Positions 33,523 to 45,193 of a stretch of DNA of 64,000 bases are shown one piece after another. The position numbers and the translations under genes are program-made. The notes under the pieces were generated by a model, which made no database searches, was not told the origin of the DNA, and saw nothing but the letters and a program-made list of their open reading frames with translations. The stretch comes from Pholiota molesta. Taxonomy: Eukaryota; Basidiomycota; Agaricomycetes; Agaricales; Strophariaceae. Numbering within the stretch: the stretch's first letter is position 1; each line of letters opens with the position of its first letter. The stretch spans positions 248,001 through 312,000 of the forward strand of contig JACGCK010000006.1 of NCBI GenBank assembly GCA_014925825.1. Reading direction: 5' to 3'.

Positions 33523-35964
33523 ATGCCTCGCTTTCTCCGTCGGCGCTCACTCATGGACCCAGACAGAGACGATCCTCTTTCCAAGGCCATTGCACCTCCG
33601 GAAAATGAAACTCATGAAGAGATGCAGGCCCGACTGGCTGCCCAGACCGAAGCCCAGAAACGCTCAGACGCCATAGACGAGGAGATCAACCGCCAGAGGT
33701 CGGAAATGAGGAGAGCACCCAAGTCAGTGCGGGTGTTGCTACTAGGTGCGTGCTCGTGCATGCGCAATTGCATGCGCTCCATGCGATGCTAACAACGTTC
33801 GTTTCCAGGTCAAAGTGAATCAGGTAAGATAATTTTGCTTGCATATGATGTTTCCAACGTGCATAACCGCTTTCCAGGGAAATCAACGACGTTGAAAAGT
33901 ACGTGATGGATGCATGCATGCATGCACATCGCATTCATTACTGACATTGAAACTTCATGAAGATTTCCAATTGATCAATTCACCAAAGGTATGATCGTCA
34001 TTCATTTGTATCGACCAACACCACAGTCGTTAATCAACTTCGCCCATCCAATAGGCTTTCCGCAACGAACGTGCTTCATGGCGAGCCGTCGTCCAGCTTA
34101 ACATCGTGCGCTCAGTCAGGCTCATCCTCGATACTATCACCGAGGCCCACGCCAACGCCAGTAAGATGGCGGCTCCGGCCGTCACCTCCCCCCAGGATTA
34201 CCGCGATCACGGGCGCCCTCCATCGACTCGCATGCGCCCCATTCCCTTGTGACGCCTGAGCTTCTCAAACTGAGGATGCGCCTCTTGCCGCTGCAGCAGG
34301 TGGAAGAAGTCCTTCTGCGCAAGATGACGCCAGCGGGATCCGCTGAATTCGAAGCGACGCACCTCTCGCCCGTGACGAACCTGCCATACAAGAAGCGCGC
34401 CGAAAAGTTCAGAGAGGTTGCGATCAACTCGACCGCACAGTGGAAGGGTGCGTTTGGAAGGCTCATGGCTAATGCGCGGGCGAGCATGGACAGCGCGGCA
34501 GACATAGACTTTGAGGATCCGAATGATCCTGGCGTAATTCTGCATGCTTGTACGGACGATATCATCCAACTTTGGAGTGATCCTGCGGTGAGGCGCCTGT
34601 TGGAAGTCAACAAGATCAGATTAGAAGACATGGGTGGATTGTGCGTTTCTGTTTTCCTTATCCTATATTTGTATATCCCGCCATGCTAAATGATATTCTA
34701 GTTTCTTGAATTCGTTACCTCGGGTTACAGCTTTGCGTTATGTACCCACAGATGGTGAGCTAAAGAAATATTATTCTCATATCATAACATTTAGACTCCG
34801 TTAGATGACATCCTCAGAGCGCGTCTAAAAACACTCGGCGTCTCCGAACATCGATTTACACTCAAGGCTGGTCAGTCAACTCAAACAACTTAGAAAATTT
34901 GCTGTGGTTTTAATATCCGATAAATCAGGAAACATGCTAAGTCATGATTGGAGAGTTTACGATGTCGGTGGAGCTCGGTCTTTGGTGCGTCGCATCCTTC
35001 TTCCTCTGATCTTTTTTTCTCATGTAAAGTCTTCCATTGTCATATTTAGCGAGGTTAGCGGAATTGTTTTCTAATCCATTATCCATCCCTGACTGAAGAA
35101 CCGTCTTTCTGACAGCTGCTTGGGCGCCCTATTTTGATGATCTGAACGCCATTATCTTTCTCGTTCCCATATCAGGATTCAATGAAGTTAGTGGATGTCC
35201 TGTTGTCCCGCAATTTTACTCATGTTGCCTTAAAAAACAGGTCTTGCTAGAAGACCCTTCCGTAAATAAATTGGTAAATGGAGCGATAGACCTATTCTAG
35301 TTCGGAGCAGAAGTTGACCTCTTCTCTCCATCTGGCAGGAGGATTCTACACTCCTATGGAAGCATATTGTTTCCAATCCTCTGCTAAAGGATACACAGAT
35401 TGTACTCTTCCTCAATAAAATTGATCTGTTTAAAGGTATGTTCGATATTCGATACACTGTTTTCGATATGACAGACTTATGCTTTTGGTCATTCGCAGCC
35501 AAACTGCAAGCAGGAGTTCGATTCGGACATTATGTGGTGTCATATGGAGAACGGCCGAACGACTATGAATCAACTTCAGGCTGTATGTTTCAATTTGCTC
35601 ACCTTCGGATACATTCTCATTTTCTACTCTATAGATATAAGGAAGAAGTTTGGTATGTTCTTATGTCCTTTTCATGATAGCCACTAAGTTTGTTCTAACA
35701 ATCGACCCTCTAGGCCACTTATTTAAACAGTACTCACCTCAACAACGAATATTCTATAGCCATCTAACATCCATGACTGTAAGTCCTTTATCATCCTAGC
35801 AAATCTGTATTCTAATCCGTTCGTCAGGATGCACAATCAACGCAACAGATTCTGATAAATGGTAAGATAGGACCATCTGCAACGTAGATCTTTATCTGAT
35901 GCTTTGAATGACAGTGAAAGACATGGTTATACGGGAAATGCTACAGCAAAGTAGCTTGGTTTAA
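33523..35964 (+). CDS. G-protein alpha subunit-like GTPase (Agaricomycete type)
   Basis: Early exons are 33523-33745 and a 15-nt exon 33809-33823; later ones run to TAA at 35964. The P-loop is spread over three exons: VLLLGQSESGKSTTLK. Then come NERASWRAVVQLNIVRSV in the helical domain, a long insert, RARLKTLGVSEHRFTLK (switch I) and VYDVGGARSL (switch II). RAAWAPYFDDLNAIIFLVP and IVLFLNKIDLFKAKL (NKxD) follow, then a variant end QILINVKDMVIREML. The ATG context and the start MPRFLRRRSLMDPD fit the subfamily. A 4-nt microexon CGAG at 35050-35053 is needed to join SL to RAAW. One base is missing in the C6 run 34188-34193: C7 turns a premature stop into SLVTPELLKL. GTP binding and hydrolysis are expected; coupling to a receptor is not shown. 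Confidence 0.87.
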
Positions 35965-36725
35965 GCCTACTTCTCACCACTGACGAAAACATATATCGAT
36001 CTATCGGACTATCAGGATATAGCCTCCCATCTCAAGAACCCCCGAAGCATATATTCTTTCATACATACGCAAGACTATTCCATTCATAATCATCCAGGCA
36101 CATCTTTTTAATTTCACTCTAAACCCACTGTATAACACGCTGATTGTACTCTCTCCTTGTTCTCTGATGCTTTCTCGTCCTAGTGGCAATTTTATGTATG
36201 TAGATCAATGAAAATTATGATTGGAAATTGTTGGATATAGATATATACTCCCGTAGCGCATTCTTTGAGCATAGAAGAATTGCACTCATCTCATTTACAT
36301 AAATTGATCGACGACTCACAGGTCGGATCCGAATGATAATTAATTTTTGTATAGAAGAAACTTTATCTCAATCAAGTCTGGAAGGTTGAAGCATAAAAGG
36401 AGTCTCCCTTCGTGGCTAGAATTGAATAAATGTTTTTAGGCGCTTAACCATAGTACCACCTTGGTACCACCGTCGGAGCTCCGTCCCCTACTTAGTAGAG
36501 ACTGGAGTTGCTTGATTTATCCGAACTTGTTCCCAAGTAGAAACCTTAAATAGATCTAATAATGCCAAGTAAGCAACATTTATCAAACACTTATACTAAA
36601 CTGTGATGGCATGCAAGCCGAGGCCTTTGGAAGTCTTTGATTTCATTCATGAATTTTTTTTGATGCATATGCTTATTTCAAAGTAAATTGCTTTAATGGT
36701 GGAACTGGAATTGCGTCATGGTAGA
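35965..36725. other. intergenic, no gene recognised
   Basis: About 760 bp of AT-rich DNA between the G-alpha stop and the hairpin element. No exon-like stretch was found. Confidence 0.5.
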
Positions 36726-37650
36726 CACTGCTGGGGGCCAACTATTATTAAGGATGAAAAACGCATCGAAAACGGGTTTGTATTTAGTTAAAATTAATAC
36801 AGTATTAAATATAGTGTTTTTGAACAATTGTGAGCAGTGAAAAAGACAATAGGAATCAGAATCGAACTTGAAATTCAGCTCAAATTCTGAATAGTGCAGA
36901 TTCTTGCCTTTTTTGGTGATTTTTTGATGCTCAAAATGCGATCAAATCTTGGGGTTCTATTCTGCTATTGTTCTGATTTTGTAAATGGGAAAACACAGTG
37001 TATTGAGTGATGAAAAATCCTTTGTGAATGCTTAATTTAGAAATGGGCAAAATTTCGGCATTTGGATGCATTTTGTATGCATTTTGGATGCGTTTTTCAT
37101 CGGTTTCTCATCGGTTTTTCATTCCCAAAAATGTCATCAAAATTTGGGATCCTACAAGCTGAAAAACCCATTAACCTTTGCCGGGATGGCTTTTGCAAAG
37201 GTTAATGGGTTTTTCAGCTTGTAGGATCCCAAATTTTGATGACATTTTTGGGAATGAAAAACCGATGAGAAACCGATGAAAAACGCATCCAAAATGCATC
37301 CAAAATGCATCCAAATGCTGAAATTTTGCCCATTTCTAAATTAAGCATTCACAAAGGATTTTTCATCGCTCAATACACTGTGTTTTCCCATTTACAAAAT
37401 CAGAACAATAGCAGAATAGAACCCCAAGATTTGATCGCATTTTGAGCATCAAAAAATCACCAAAAAAGGCAAGAATCTGCACTATTCAGAATTTGAGCTG
37501 AATTTCAAGTTCGATTCTGATTCCTATTGTCTTTTTCACTGCTCACAATTGTTCAAAAACACTATATTTAATACTGTATTAATTTTAACTAAATACAAAC
37601 CCGTTTTCGATGCGTTTTTCATCCTTAATAATAGTTGGCCCCCAGCAGTG
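36726..37650. mobile_element. foldback element: near-perfect 925-bp inverted repeat
   Basis: The left arm 36726-37181 and right arm 37195-37650 are each 456 bp and are reverse complements with about three mismatches, separated by only 13 bases (CGGGATGGCTTTT). The outer ends are CACTGCTGGGGGCC and its inverse, and AGA flanks both sides. CACT(A/G) termini with 3-bp target duplications are a hallmark of CACTA (EnSpm) transposons, so a non-autonomous CACTA-like foldback element is the best guess. The arms are AT-rich and non-coding, with a short internal repeat of a GGATGCATTTT-like unit. Arm identity over 99 percent implies recent origin or gene conversion. Any transcript across it would form a long double-stranded hairpin. 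An assembly artefact of inverted reads must be excluded. Confidence 0.85.
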
Positions 37651-37958
37651 AGAGACGCAAAGGATGAAAGGATTGATTTTTCAACTTAAAATTTTTGGAC
37701 GCAATAAAATCATCACGTGCAAAGACCAGAGTCGAATTATTTAATCGCGGCCATCAATTCAAATTATTCCGAGGACCGACAGAGCAGAGCACTCAACCTT
37801 TTGCTTACCCTACTACACTTCTACACGCACATTATCCTGAAGTCTGATCTCCACCATCCTGGCAATCAAGGCAATCGATTGTGTCTGCATCTTGTCTTCT
37901 TCGGTGAACTGTAACAGTCGTAATTAGCGCCAGAACCGGCGTGCGTCCAGCACAGAAT
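37651..37958. other. promoter-side gap of the PAXX-like gene
   Basis: 308 bp between the hairpin element and the next start codon. The hairpin therefore sits within the likely upstream region of that gene. Confidence 0.4.
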
Positions 37959-39124
37959 ATGTCTGACGTTTTGGCCCATTTTGGCTGTTTGGATGAACTC
38001 ACTCAAGTAATTTATCAAGGCGTTTACAAATTTGTAGTGTTATCGACCGTCTCCGACGATGTATGGACTGTTCACGTTGGCCTCTCGGGCCACCAAGGAC
38101 GGTGGTGGCACGGCTCTTGGTCGGAAGACGACATCCACGAGAATTTTGTCCGTCTCGCTTTCCCGTACTTTGTCTACAGGAAGAAAGGAAATCTTCCGGG
38201 ATGTCGATTAACTATGGCTTAATACTAGGGGTCTAAATTGTCGGACATACTTCTCGAAGCTTGCGCCGAAAAACTAGCGAACCTCTTCATTCAAGGCGAA
38301 ATCTGTATAAGCGATTGGAGTCCGGAGAAAGGTGCTAACATTAAGGTATTACTGCTCTAAATTCATTGACACTTTCTAGCCCTCATTGACGTCATGTCGA
38401 ACATAGCTCACATTTGGTCCAACATCGAAGAAACCTATGCAAATAGCCCTTGTTGAAATGAGTACCGAGGAGGCGGCTGCGTACGCTACTAAGGTATTCA
38501 TAGATGTAAGTGTGTGGATTGAATATTCTTCATATTTCTTTGGGTCGGGATAGCGAATTTTCTAACTTGGCGCATTATTAGATTGCTCTACAGGCACAAT
38601 CAAGAAAATGCCGACTTTACCCAAGTGCCGCAGATTATCCTACATTACCGCCAGTAAATGCCCCACCTAGTGCAAGCTCTCTAAAACGGAAAGAACGAAG
38701 TCTGTATCAGGTGTTTGCATTTTATTCATGCATGGCAGGTGCTCATGATATACAACGCACTAGGCCCTGAAATTCAATCAGGATTGACTGAACGTAAGGC
38801 AGTCGGCACGAAGCATAAGCATTTCGAGACCCAAAAATCATCTGCCGCACCGTCGGATACTAAAGTCATACCAGCTGCAAAGAATCATCAACTAAAGCCT
38901 GAATTACAACCCAAGAGCGGAACATCAGGTTCCTCAGGTTCGTCGCAAAGTAGGTGTTTCAACTTTTGAAATGATTCTTCATTAGCAAGCAAATTACTTA
39001 CTTAAATCTTATGATAGCACAACCTACCAACGTTGTACGACGTCCCAAAGGCGCCTCCTTAGCCAATCCGACCAAGAAAGCTCGCAAATACCAAGCGATT
39101 GAATTCGAGAGTGATGAGGAGTGA
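37959..39124 (+). CDS. PAXX/XRCC4-superfamily-like protein, candidate Ku-binding NHEJ factor
   Basis: A six-exon model: 37959-38147, 38229-38345, 38407-38505, an exon from 38582, one from about 38764, and 39018-39124; roughly 235 residues. The N-terminal half has the layout of the small XRCC4-type head: YKFVVLSTVSDDVWTVHVGL, a WWHGSWSEDDI turn, KLSDILLEACAEKLANLF, then LTFGPTSKKPMQIALVEM and a helix TEEAAAYATKVFIDIALQAQ. A low-complexity linker leads to the last residues RRPKGASLANPTKKARK, ending EFESDEE. This tail closely resembles the Ku-binding tail of human PAXX (R-R-x-x-G-x-S-L-x-N-P, basic run, acidic end). The role in non-homologous end joining is inferred from that match. The junction near 38698-38763 is the weakest; its donor would be GTCTGT. 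Confidence 0.65.
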
Positions 39125-39623
39125 AACCCTTATGTGTTTTTGACACAGCCACATCAATCAAACGCTGATACTTAGTTGGAAGTGTTGACAAGGTTGCCTG
39201 TGGATGTGGGTTTGATATGGATAGTATTCACCTGTACCCTTGCCTTGTATCATAGATGTTCACATTACGAGTACCAGATGATCAAGAAATACGTACATAA
39301 TTTGCATCAGTCTTACCTGCGTACCAGTAGACACGTTCGTTGGCTTTGAACCCCGTGGTCAGCGAGTGAAAACATGGCAACTACTGGCATACATAGATCC
39401 GAAAGGCGGAGAATATACGCTCTATAAGTAATTGCAAGATATCCGGCCAGGCAATGCCACCATGGGACAAGCATGGCACGGCGTTGAAGCCGAGCATGGA
39501 GATCGCGATGTACGGCAACATCCGAAAGTATGTAGTTACAATAAATGCGCCAGTACTCGTTGTTATTTTAGAACGCCCATCGGACACGTTCCCTTCCCAC
39601 TCTTCTTCGACTTCAGCAAAGAA
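39125..39623. other. intergenic, no gene recognised
   Basis: About 500 bp between the PAXX-like stop and the guanylyltransferase start. Only motif-free short frames are seen. Confidence 0.45.
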
Positions 39624-41360
39624 ATGTCTTTTGCAGGCATCTTCGGTTCCAGCGAAGCTTCGCATCCTCCAGCTCAGGCAGCTGACAGCAATGCCCGCAT
39701 AGAGGCCATGTTCCAGCAAATCATGCAAACCGTGCATAAATCAGTTAGTTTTACTCTTGCGCCTTCCATCCATTGGCGATATTGAACGCCGTACAGCATC
39801 ATGATATCAGTGAACTCAGGCAGGAATGTGCAGAGCTTAGGATGGCCAATGCAGCATTGGAGAGACAGGTCCGCGAAGGCCTCCAGGTATGCCAGCACAC
39901 ATCTCTTGTGGTTTGCCCAGCTCAGCGCTCAGCAACTAGTTCAATCTATACGGATCCCGAAATGGTACTCCTGGATTCATGACACCAGCACCTCCTAGTC
40001 CTCAACTGCGACCCAAGCTTTCTCCCTTCCTTACACACCACATACCCTCTATCGCCACCTCGCCTCCAGACGCCGTATATTATCGACCATCGCCGTTAGG
40101 CGAAAATACCTTGACCGCCTTCCCATTCGGTAATCGCGATATCCCAGGCTTTTACGTGGTGATTCCAGCTGGAGGTGCTGGAACGCGCTTGTGGCCCCTG
40201 TCACGAGAGGGACACCCCAAATTCCTTCTCGATCTCACCTTGAAGGGCCGTTCTCTCATTCAAGCAACTTGGGATCGTTTGATACCCCTTACCTCCGCTG
40301 CTCGAACCACTGTCGTGGCAGGACCAGGACATGTCAAGAGCATTCGTGAACAACTTCCCGACCTCCTCCCGAACAACCTCTTTTGCGAACCCGGTCCGAA
40401 AGACTCTATGGCGGCAATAGGGCTTGCTGCTGCCGTTCTAGCGCGTCGCGATCCTGATGCAGTCATTGGATCTTTTGCGGCTGACCATATGATTTCCGGT
40501 GATGATGCTTTCCTATCCGCCGTGGCTGAAGCTGTTGAGGTGGCACGAAAAGATTACCTTGTCACTATTGGTATTGCACCTTCACATCCGTCAACCGGAT
40601 TTGGTTATATTCGTCTTGGTGATAGACTTGGCATGAAAGAAGCGCCTAATGCTCGACTGGTATCGAGCTTTAAAGAAAAACCCGATGCCAGGACTGCAGC
40701 TCAATATATCGGTACCGGTGCCTACCGCTGGAATGCCGGTATGTTCGTCACGAAAGCCACCGTATTACTGGATCTTTTGAAGCAATACAAACCTGAGTTG
40801 GCAAATGGGTTGTTCAAGATTGCTGCTGCTTGGGATGACGAAGTTCTGAGGGAGGCTGTCTTGGCTGAAGTGTGGCCCACACTGGAAAAAATTCCTATTG
40901 ATAACGCTGTGGCAGAACCCGCTGCCGCCGAAGGAAGAGTTGCCGTTGTACCTGCTACATTTGGTGAGTTATACTGTTCGAAAAGTGCACCTTTTTCTTT
41001 ACATTCTAAACTTCCTTGATAGGTTGGGATGATGTTGGTGATTTCTCTTCTTTGGCCGACCTTTTGCCCGCGGAGGCAAACCAGCCTCGTATTCTTGGTG
41101 ATTCCCACCTCGGTATGCCATACTAATTCTCCAATCACCTGCTGTTTTTTGATTCTTTATATTACACAGTCCTTACGGAGCAAGTAGCCGGTGGTATTGT
41201 TGTGCCAGGTTCAGGACGTCTTATTGCTTGTCTGGGAGTCGATGATTTAGTCATTGTGGATATGCCCGATACACTCCTCGTTACTACCCGAGCTCGGTCT
41301 CAAGAGGTCAAACGATTAGTCAAGAGAGCAAAGGATGCTGGCTGGAAGCAACTCTTATAA
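39624..41360 (+). CDS. mannose-1-phosphate guanylyltransferase, bacterial ManC-like, with N-terminal coiled coil
   Basis: Five exons (39624-39743, 39797-39886, 39940-40963, 41023-41112, 41170-41360) join to 504 residues. Residues 1-70 are a helical coiled-coil segment (ISELRQECAELRMANAALE) not expected in this enzyme family. The catalytic domain starts near 143: VVIPAGGAGTRLWPLSREGH followed by PKFLLDL is the nucleotide loop of bacterial-type GDP-mannose pyrophosphorylase. FAADHMI (metal Asp), GFGYIRLGD, FKEKPDARTA, YRWNAGMFV and IPIDNAV complete it. The end GWDDVGDFSSL and VDDLVIVDMPDTLLV also match. Fungi normally make GDP-mannose with the Psa1/Mpg1 type, which has GGFGTRLRPLT instead. This copy may come from bacteria by transfer or use another sugar phosphate. 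Frame intact. Confidence 0.88.
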
Positions 41361-41786
41361 ATGGTAAGGCCCTTGGGCCATCTCAAGTTGACAAGGATTT
41401 TTTATGGACTTTATTTGACTCTTACATTCAACTTTAATCTCTCTGGCTTTTCCCCTCCTATGTCGTGCAAGTATACCAGGTTTACCCGTTGTGATGGTAG
41501 TAATTATATATCTATTTGGTTGACCCAGTTCCGGGTTTGTGTCTCTGAATCGCCTGTAGAAGGTCCCAGGAATCGGTGTGGGCTGATTGGTTGTTGAATG
41601 CTAACTTTGTTACGTAAGTAAGTCAGGTAAGCAAACTTCGCCGCTAAGTGGACAACGCACGTGATCTTAATTAATATTTGCTTTAACATTCAAATTAGAA
41701 ATTGCGTTGCTTTTGCACACCTCCTTTGTTTCAAAATTCAAGGCCACTCCTTTTATACGCTTCAAACTTTGCATTAAATTATTAGC
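41361..41786. other. intergenic, no gene recognised
   Basis: About 430 bp between two genes on the same strand. It should hold the promoter of the next gene; no motif is claimed. Confidence 0.4.
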
Positions 41787-44700
41787 ATGGCGAAAAACGC
41801 GAAAAAACCGCCCATTCACAACGGCAAACCTATCACGGCGTTCTTTGCGCGCTCCAGCAAGGGGCCACCTGGTTCTTCTCAAGACGCGTCGCGTACTACA
41901 ACGAGTCATTAACGAAGTCTCCCTCCAAAACCGACTCAGAATACGCCGATAATTCTATGAATCTTTCACAGTCGTCCAGGATCGCGTTGAAGTCCCCCAC
42001 CAAAACGGCCAGCGCAGTCAGTCCTGAGGCGCTTGGTACCCCAAGTCACTCCGAGAAAAACGGTACCTTGAAGACGCCTTTTACATCCCCAGTCTTCAAA
42101 GTATCTGTCAAGCGATCGCGTTCTCCTGAACTGCAAGCCCCTCAAACGCCATTGGCAACTACAGTTGGCGAAAACCTCAACGGGAGTCAACGGCGACAGA
42201 ACAAGTTTGACAGTGAATCGGAAGTTGACAAGTCATCTCACGTTATCAATGTATATTCCACCGTCAGTCTCTTACTTTGAATGGTTTCCCACTTGAATTA
42301 ACTGTTTATCTTCTGATAGCCTAATCCCAAGAGCAAGAAGAGAGCTCGTTTGGCTTCTGAAGAGCCTGTATTGTCTGACCTTTCAGATCTTGTTCCCAGC
42401 AGTCAGTCTGATGAAGAAGAGTTGACAGTCATAAGGAATGAAGCAATTCCACATGTCCCATCTGCAACCATGCCAGTTTTACCTTCGCCCGATGACGAGC
42501 ATGAAGATAGCTCCATGGAAGTCGACGATGTGCTTGGTCAACACAGCAGCCAATCGTCTGACCAAATAACAACACCCCTACTTAGCGGTATCCTGTCAGT
42601 GCCACCTACGCCTGTTGCGTTGGATGCTGCCAGCAAAACTGCAAAAATTATCGCGGACATCAAAGCGAAAGCGTATGCCCAAGCGATGTCGAGTCCGGAA
42701 ACCGCCCCTCTAGAATTTAACGATGTATCGGATAGCAGCAGTGATGAAGAAGACTTCTTGCCCATTTTGCCCACCACTGCGACATTATCATCGAAGTATG
42801 TGTTCTATGTCTTGAGAGTCATTCCTTGATTTTGATTATTTATGTAGGTCAACACCCGATAGTCCACCGAAAGGCTCGAGCATGGCTACACGACGATCTA
42901 CTCGAAATGCCGCGAAACATTTGTCGACTTCGCCGATGGATGGTTCACGTCCTCAGGCGTCTTCAACCCGCCTCGCTTCTTCAGCTTCTACAAATCGTCG
43001 CATACAGACGAAGAAACCCGCCGCCGCCGATCCGTTTGCAGCCTTGTTAAAGGAAAAACGAATGGCACAGAAGAATGGAAATGGGAGCAATGCGTTTAAT
43101 CGTGCAGAAATAAGGACTCACAGCTTTGGGGATCTTCTAGAGGAAACGGTCGAAGATGAAAGCGATGAATCTACCGAGCCCGATGAAGAAGATATCGCAC
43201 TTGCAATTGCTCAAAATTCCAAATTGTTCGACGATGATCTAGTCACAAATGGGTCCAAAGGTCAAGGTGCGGCTTCCAATGATGACGATGTACCTCGAAA
43301 GACATTGTTTGGCGACCGAAGTGGACGCGGTATCCGTGACATTTTGGAGCAAGACAAAGCCTTGAAAAGGCACGACGAATCATCGGAGAGAAAGGCAGGC
43401 ATTGATTTTTGGGCACCACGCCAAAATGCATTGGACACGGCGATGGTACATGATACATCATCGTCATATCAACAACTTCAAGGATCCAACGCTCTTACCC
43501 GCCTTTTCAACGCTTTGCTCCAACGCAGTGGTAAGGCACTTATGAATCAATACGAACTACCTCTGACCAAACTATACTATATTAAAAGACTTCGATCGTG
43601 CCGCAACATTGCTCAATACAAACTTCATTGGTTCTCTTGAAGCAAGCGAGCGACCTTTCGTTGCATCCAACCTTTATGATCTTGGTAATTTTGCTTGTGA
43701 CTCCTTTGTTCATCCACTGACTTCAACTCAGCCTTTGCCTTACCTCCTTCTCCTGCTAGTATTGCTGCAGGTGCTATCCATGCTCTTGAGGAATTTTGGA
43801 ACTCAAGCACAGAGCCTATCGAAAGTGGTATCTCGTTTTCTCGAGTATCATCCACGATTCAGAGCCTTGGTGCAGATCCATCCATCATTTCTTCGCAGGA
43901 GTGGCCCATGTCAACATTATACAAAGCGAGGATGTCACCACATTTTTCCGAGAATATCGTATTCAAAGCTTACTTATTCTCATCAGCGCCTGTGCTAGGT
44001 AAGATCATTTACACCTGCCTCCGACCGAGCTTGTGTCTATGTTTACCTTCGTTATAGGTCTAAGAGACTGCTAAAGGGAGATATTCCAGATATCATCCTT
44101 GCCTTATTGTTAATTGGCATGGACAATTCTACCTCTCCAAATCTCTGGCGAGAGATTACCGCGACGGTCAGTCTAACTTGCCAATACATCACCGATGATG
44201 CTTCAACTTCTGCACAACTTGTAAGCGAGCCGCATGTCCAGATCTGACCAGTTGCTTACTTAAATGCAGGAGGCACAAGTGTGCTTAAAATTGTTGAAAT
44301 GTGTCTCGACATTTGAACCCGTCAACAAAGCACGTGCAGTGTATCTGTTGTCCACTGCCTCTGGTCCAACACGGCGTATTGCGAATGTAGTGGCATACTG
44401 TATCATAACCGATAAAGAGAGCCCTGACCAAGTACGTTGTCTTCGATCAGCCAATTTCCAGATTAACCAAATTTCTACCGGTATAGGAAATATTTTCCGA
44501 ACTCCCCCTTCTATCAGATGTTATCGACCAGCTTGTGCCATATTCAAGGACAAGCACCTTACCGCCCGGTAAATTTGCCCTGCATGAGAAAACTGATTAC
44601 GTCAACCTTGGATTCTACACCACAATACTTGGCGTTGCAGTATCTAATTTACGTAGTTATGTTGTTCAAGAACGACAACTATCGGTGTTGAGGAATTCCA

Positions 44701-45007
44701 CTCCTTTGAGTCCCAGAAGGAGTGGAGAAAAACCCAAGACCGATTTACAACTGTTATACGCCTCATTGGAGACACTCCATTCTAATATTTGTGAGGCTCT
44801 TGACTCTCTTTCGTGTATGAATTATATTTTCTGATGTTTTTGACAGCCGATACTCGAGCGACGCATTTGGAGCGTTCAAGGACCAAGGAAATTATCAAAG
44901 GATTGGCTATGAATATTCATTATCAGCGCGAACACTGGTTGAGGAACCTGCCTGACTCTAGAGCAAAAACGCTAGCCGAATATTTTGTAAAAAAGTCTAA
45001 ATCGTGA
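41787..45007 (+). CDS. unrecognised nuclear protein with N-terminal PIP-box-like motif
   Basis: About 10 exons. The family is not recognised. The first residues include GKPITAFF, close to a PCNA-interacting peptide (x-x-I-x-x-F-F) but with Gly where Gln is usual. Basic, Ser/Pro-rich sequence follows (LKSPTKTAS, TPSHSEKNG) with a nuclear signal PKSKKRARL and an acidic SDLSDLVPSSQSDEEEL. A helical charged block DPFAALLKEKRMAQK leads to GRGIRDILEQDKALKRH. The C-terminal third is all-helical and repeat-like (IILALLLIGMDNS, QVCLKLLKCVSTF, HYQREHWLRNLP), ending KKSKS. This layout suits a replication or sister-chromatid factor, but that is inference. One base is probably missing near 41861-41910 (the G4 run at 41861 is a candidate), since the early frame stops after about 40 codons and the next frame continues coding-like. 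Confidence 0.7.
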
Positions 45008-45193
45008 AGCCCAAATCACGAAATGTTAGAGCGCCAGCCAATGTCGTTTCTTGTTTCTGCACGATAAACAGAAATTAATACCCTTCGCTAATCTAGAGTC
45101 AATTATTGTGTTTCATACGTTTCACTGTACATAATTCACAGCCAATTTAGTTTGTACATAGACATATCTTTTTACTTTACATAAAATTATTGA

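Noticed and set aside
33900..33930. Short ATGC tandem repeat (about four units)
   Set aside because: Lies within an intron of the G-alpha gene and is too short to suggest any role.
37500..37520. Perfect B-box GTTCGATTC in the right arm of the hairpin
   Set aside because: No A-box or tRNA cloverleaf around it; probably chance within a 925-bp AT-rich element.
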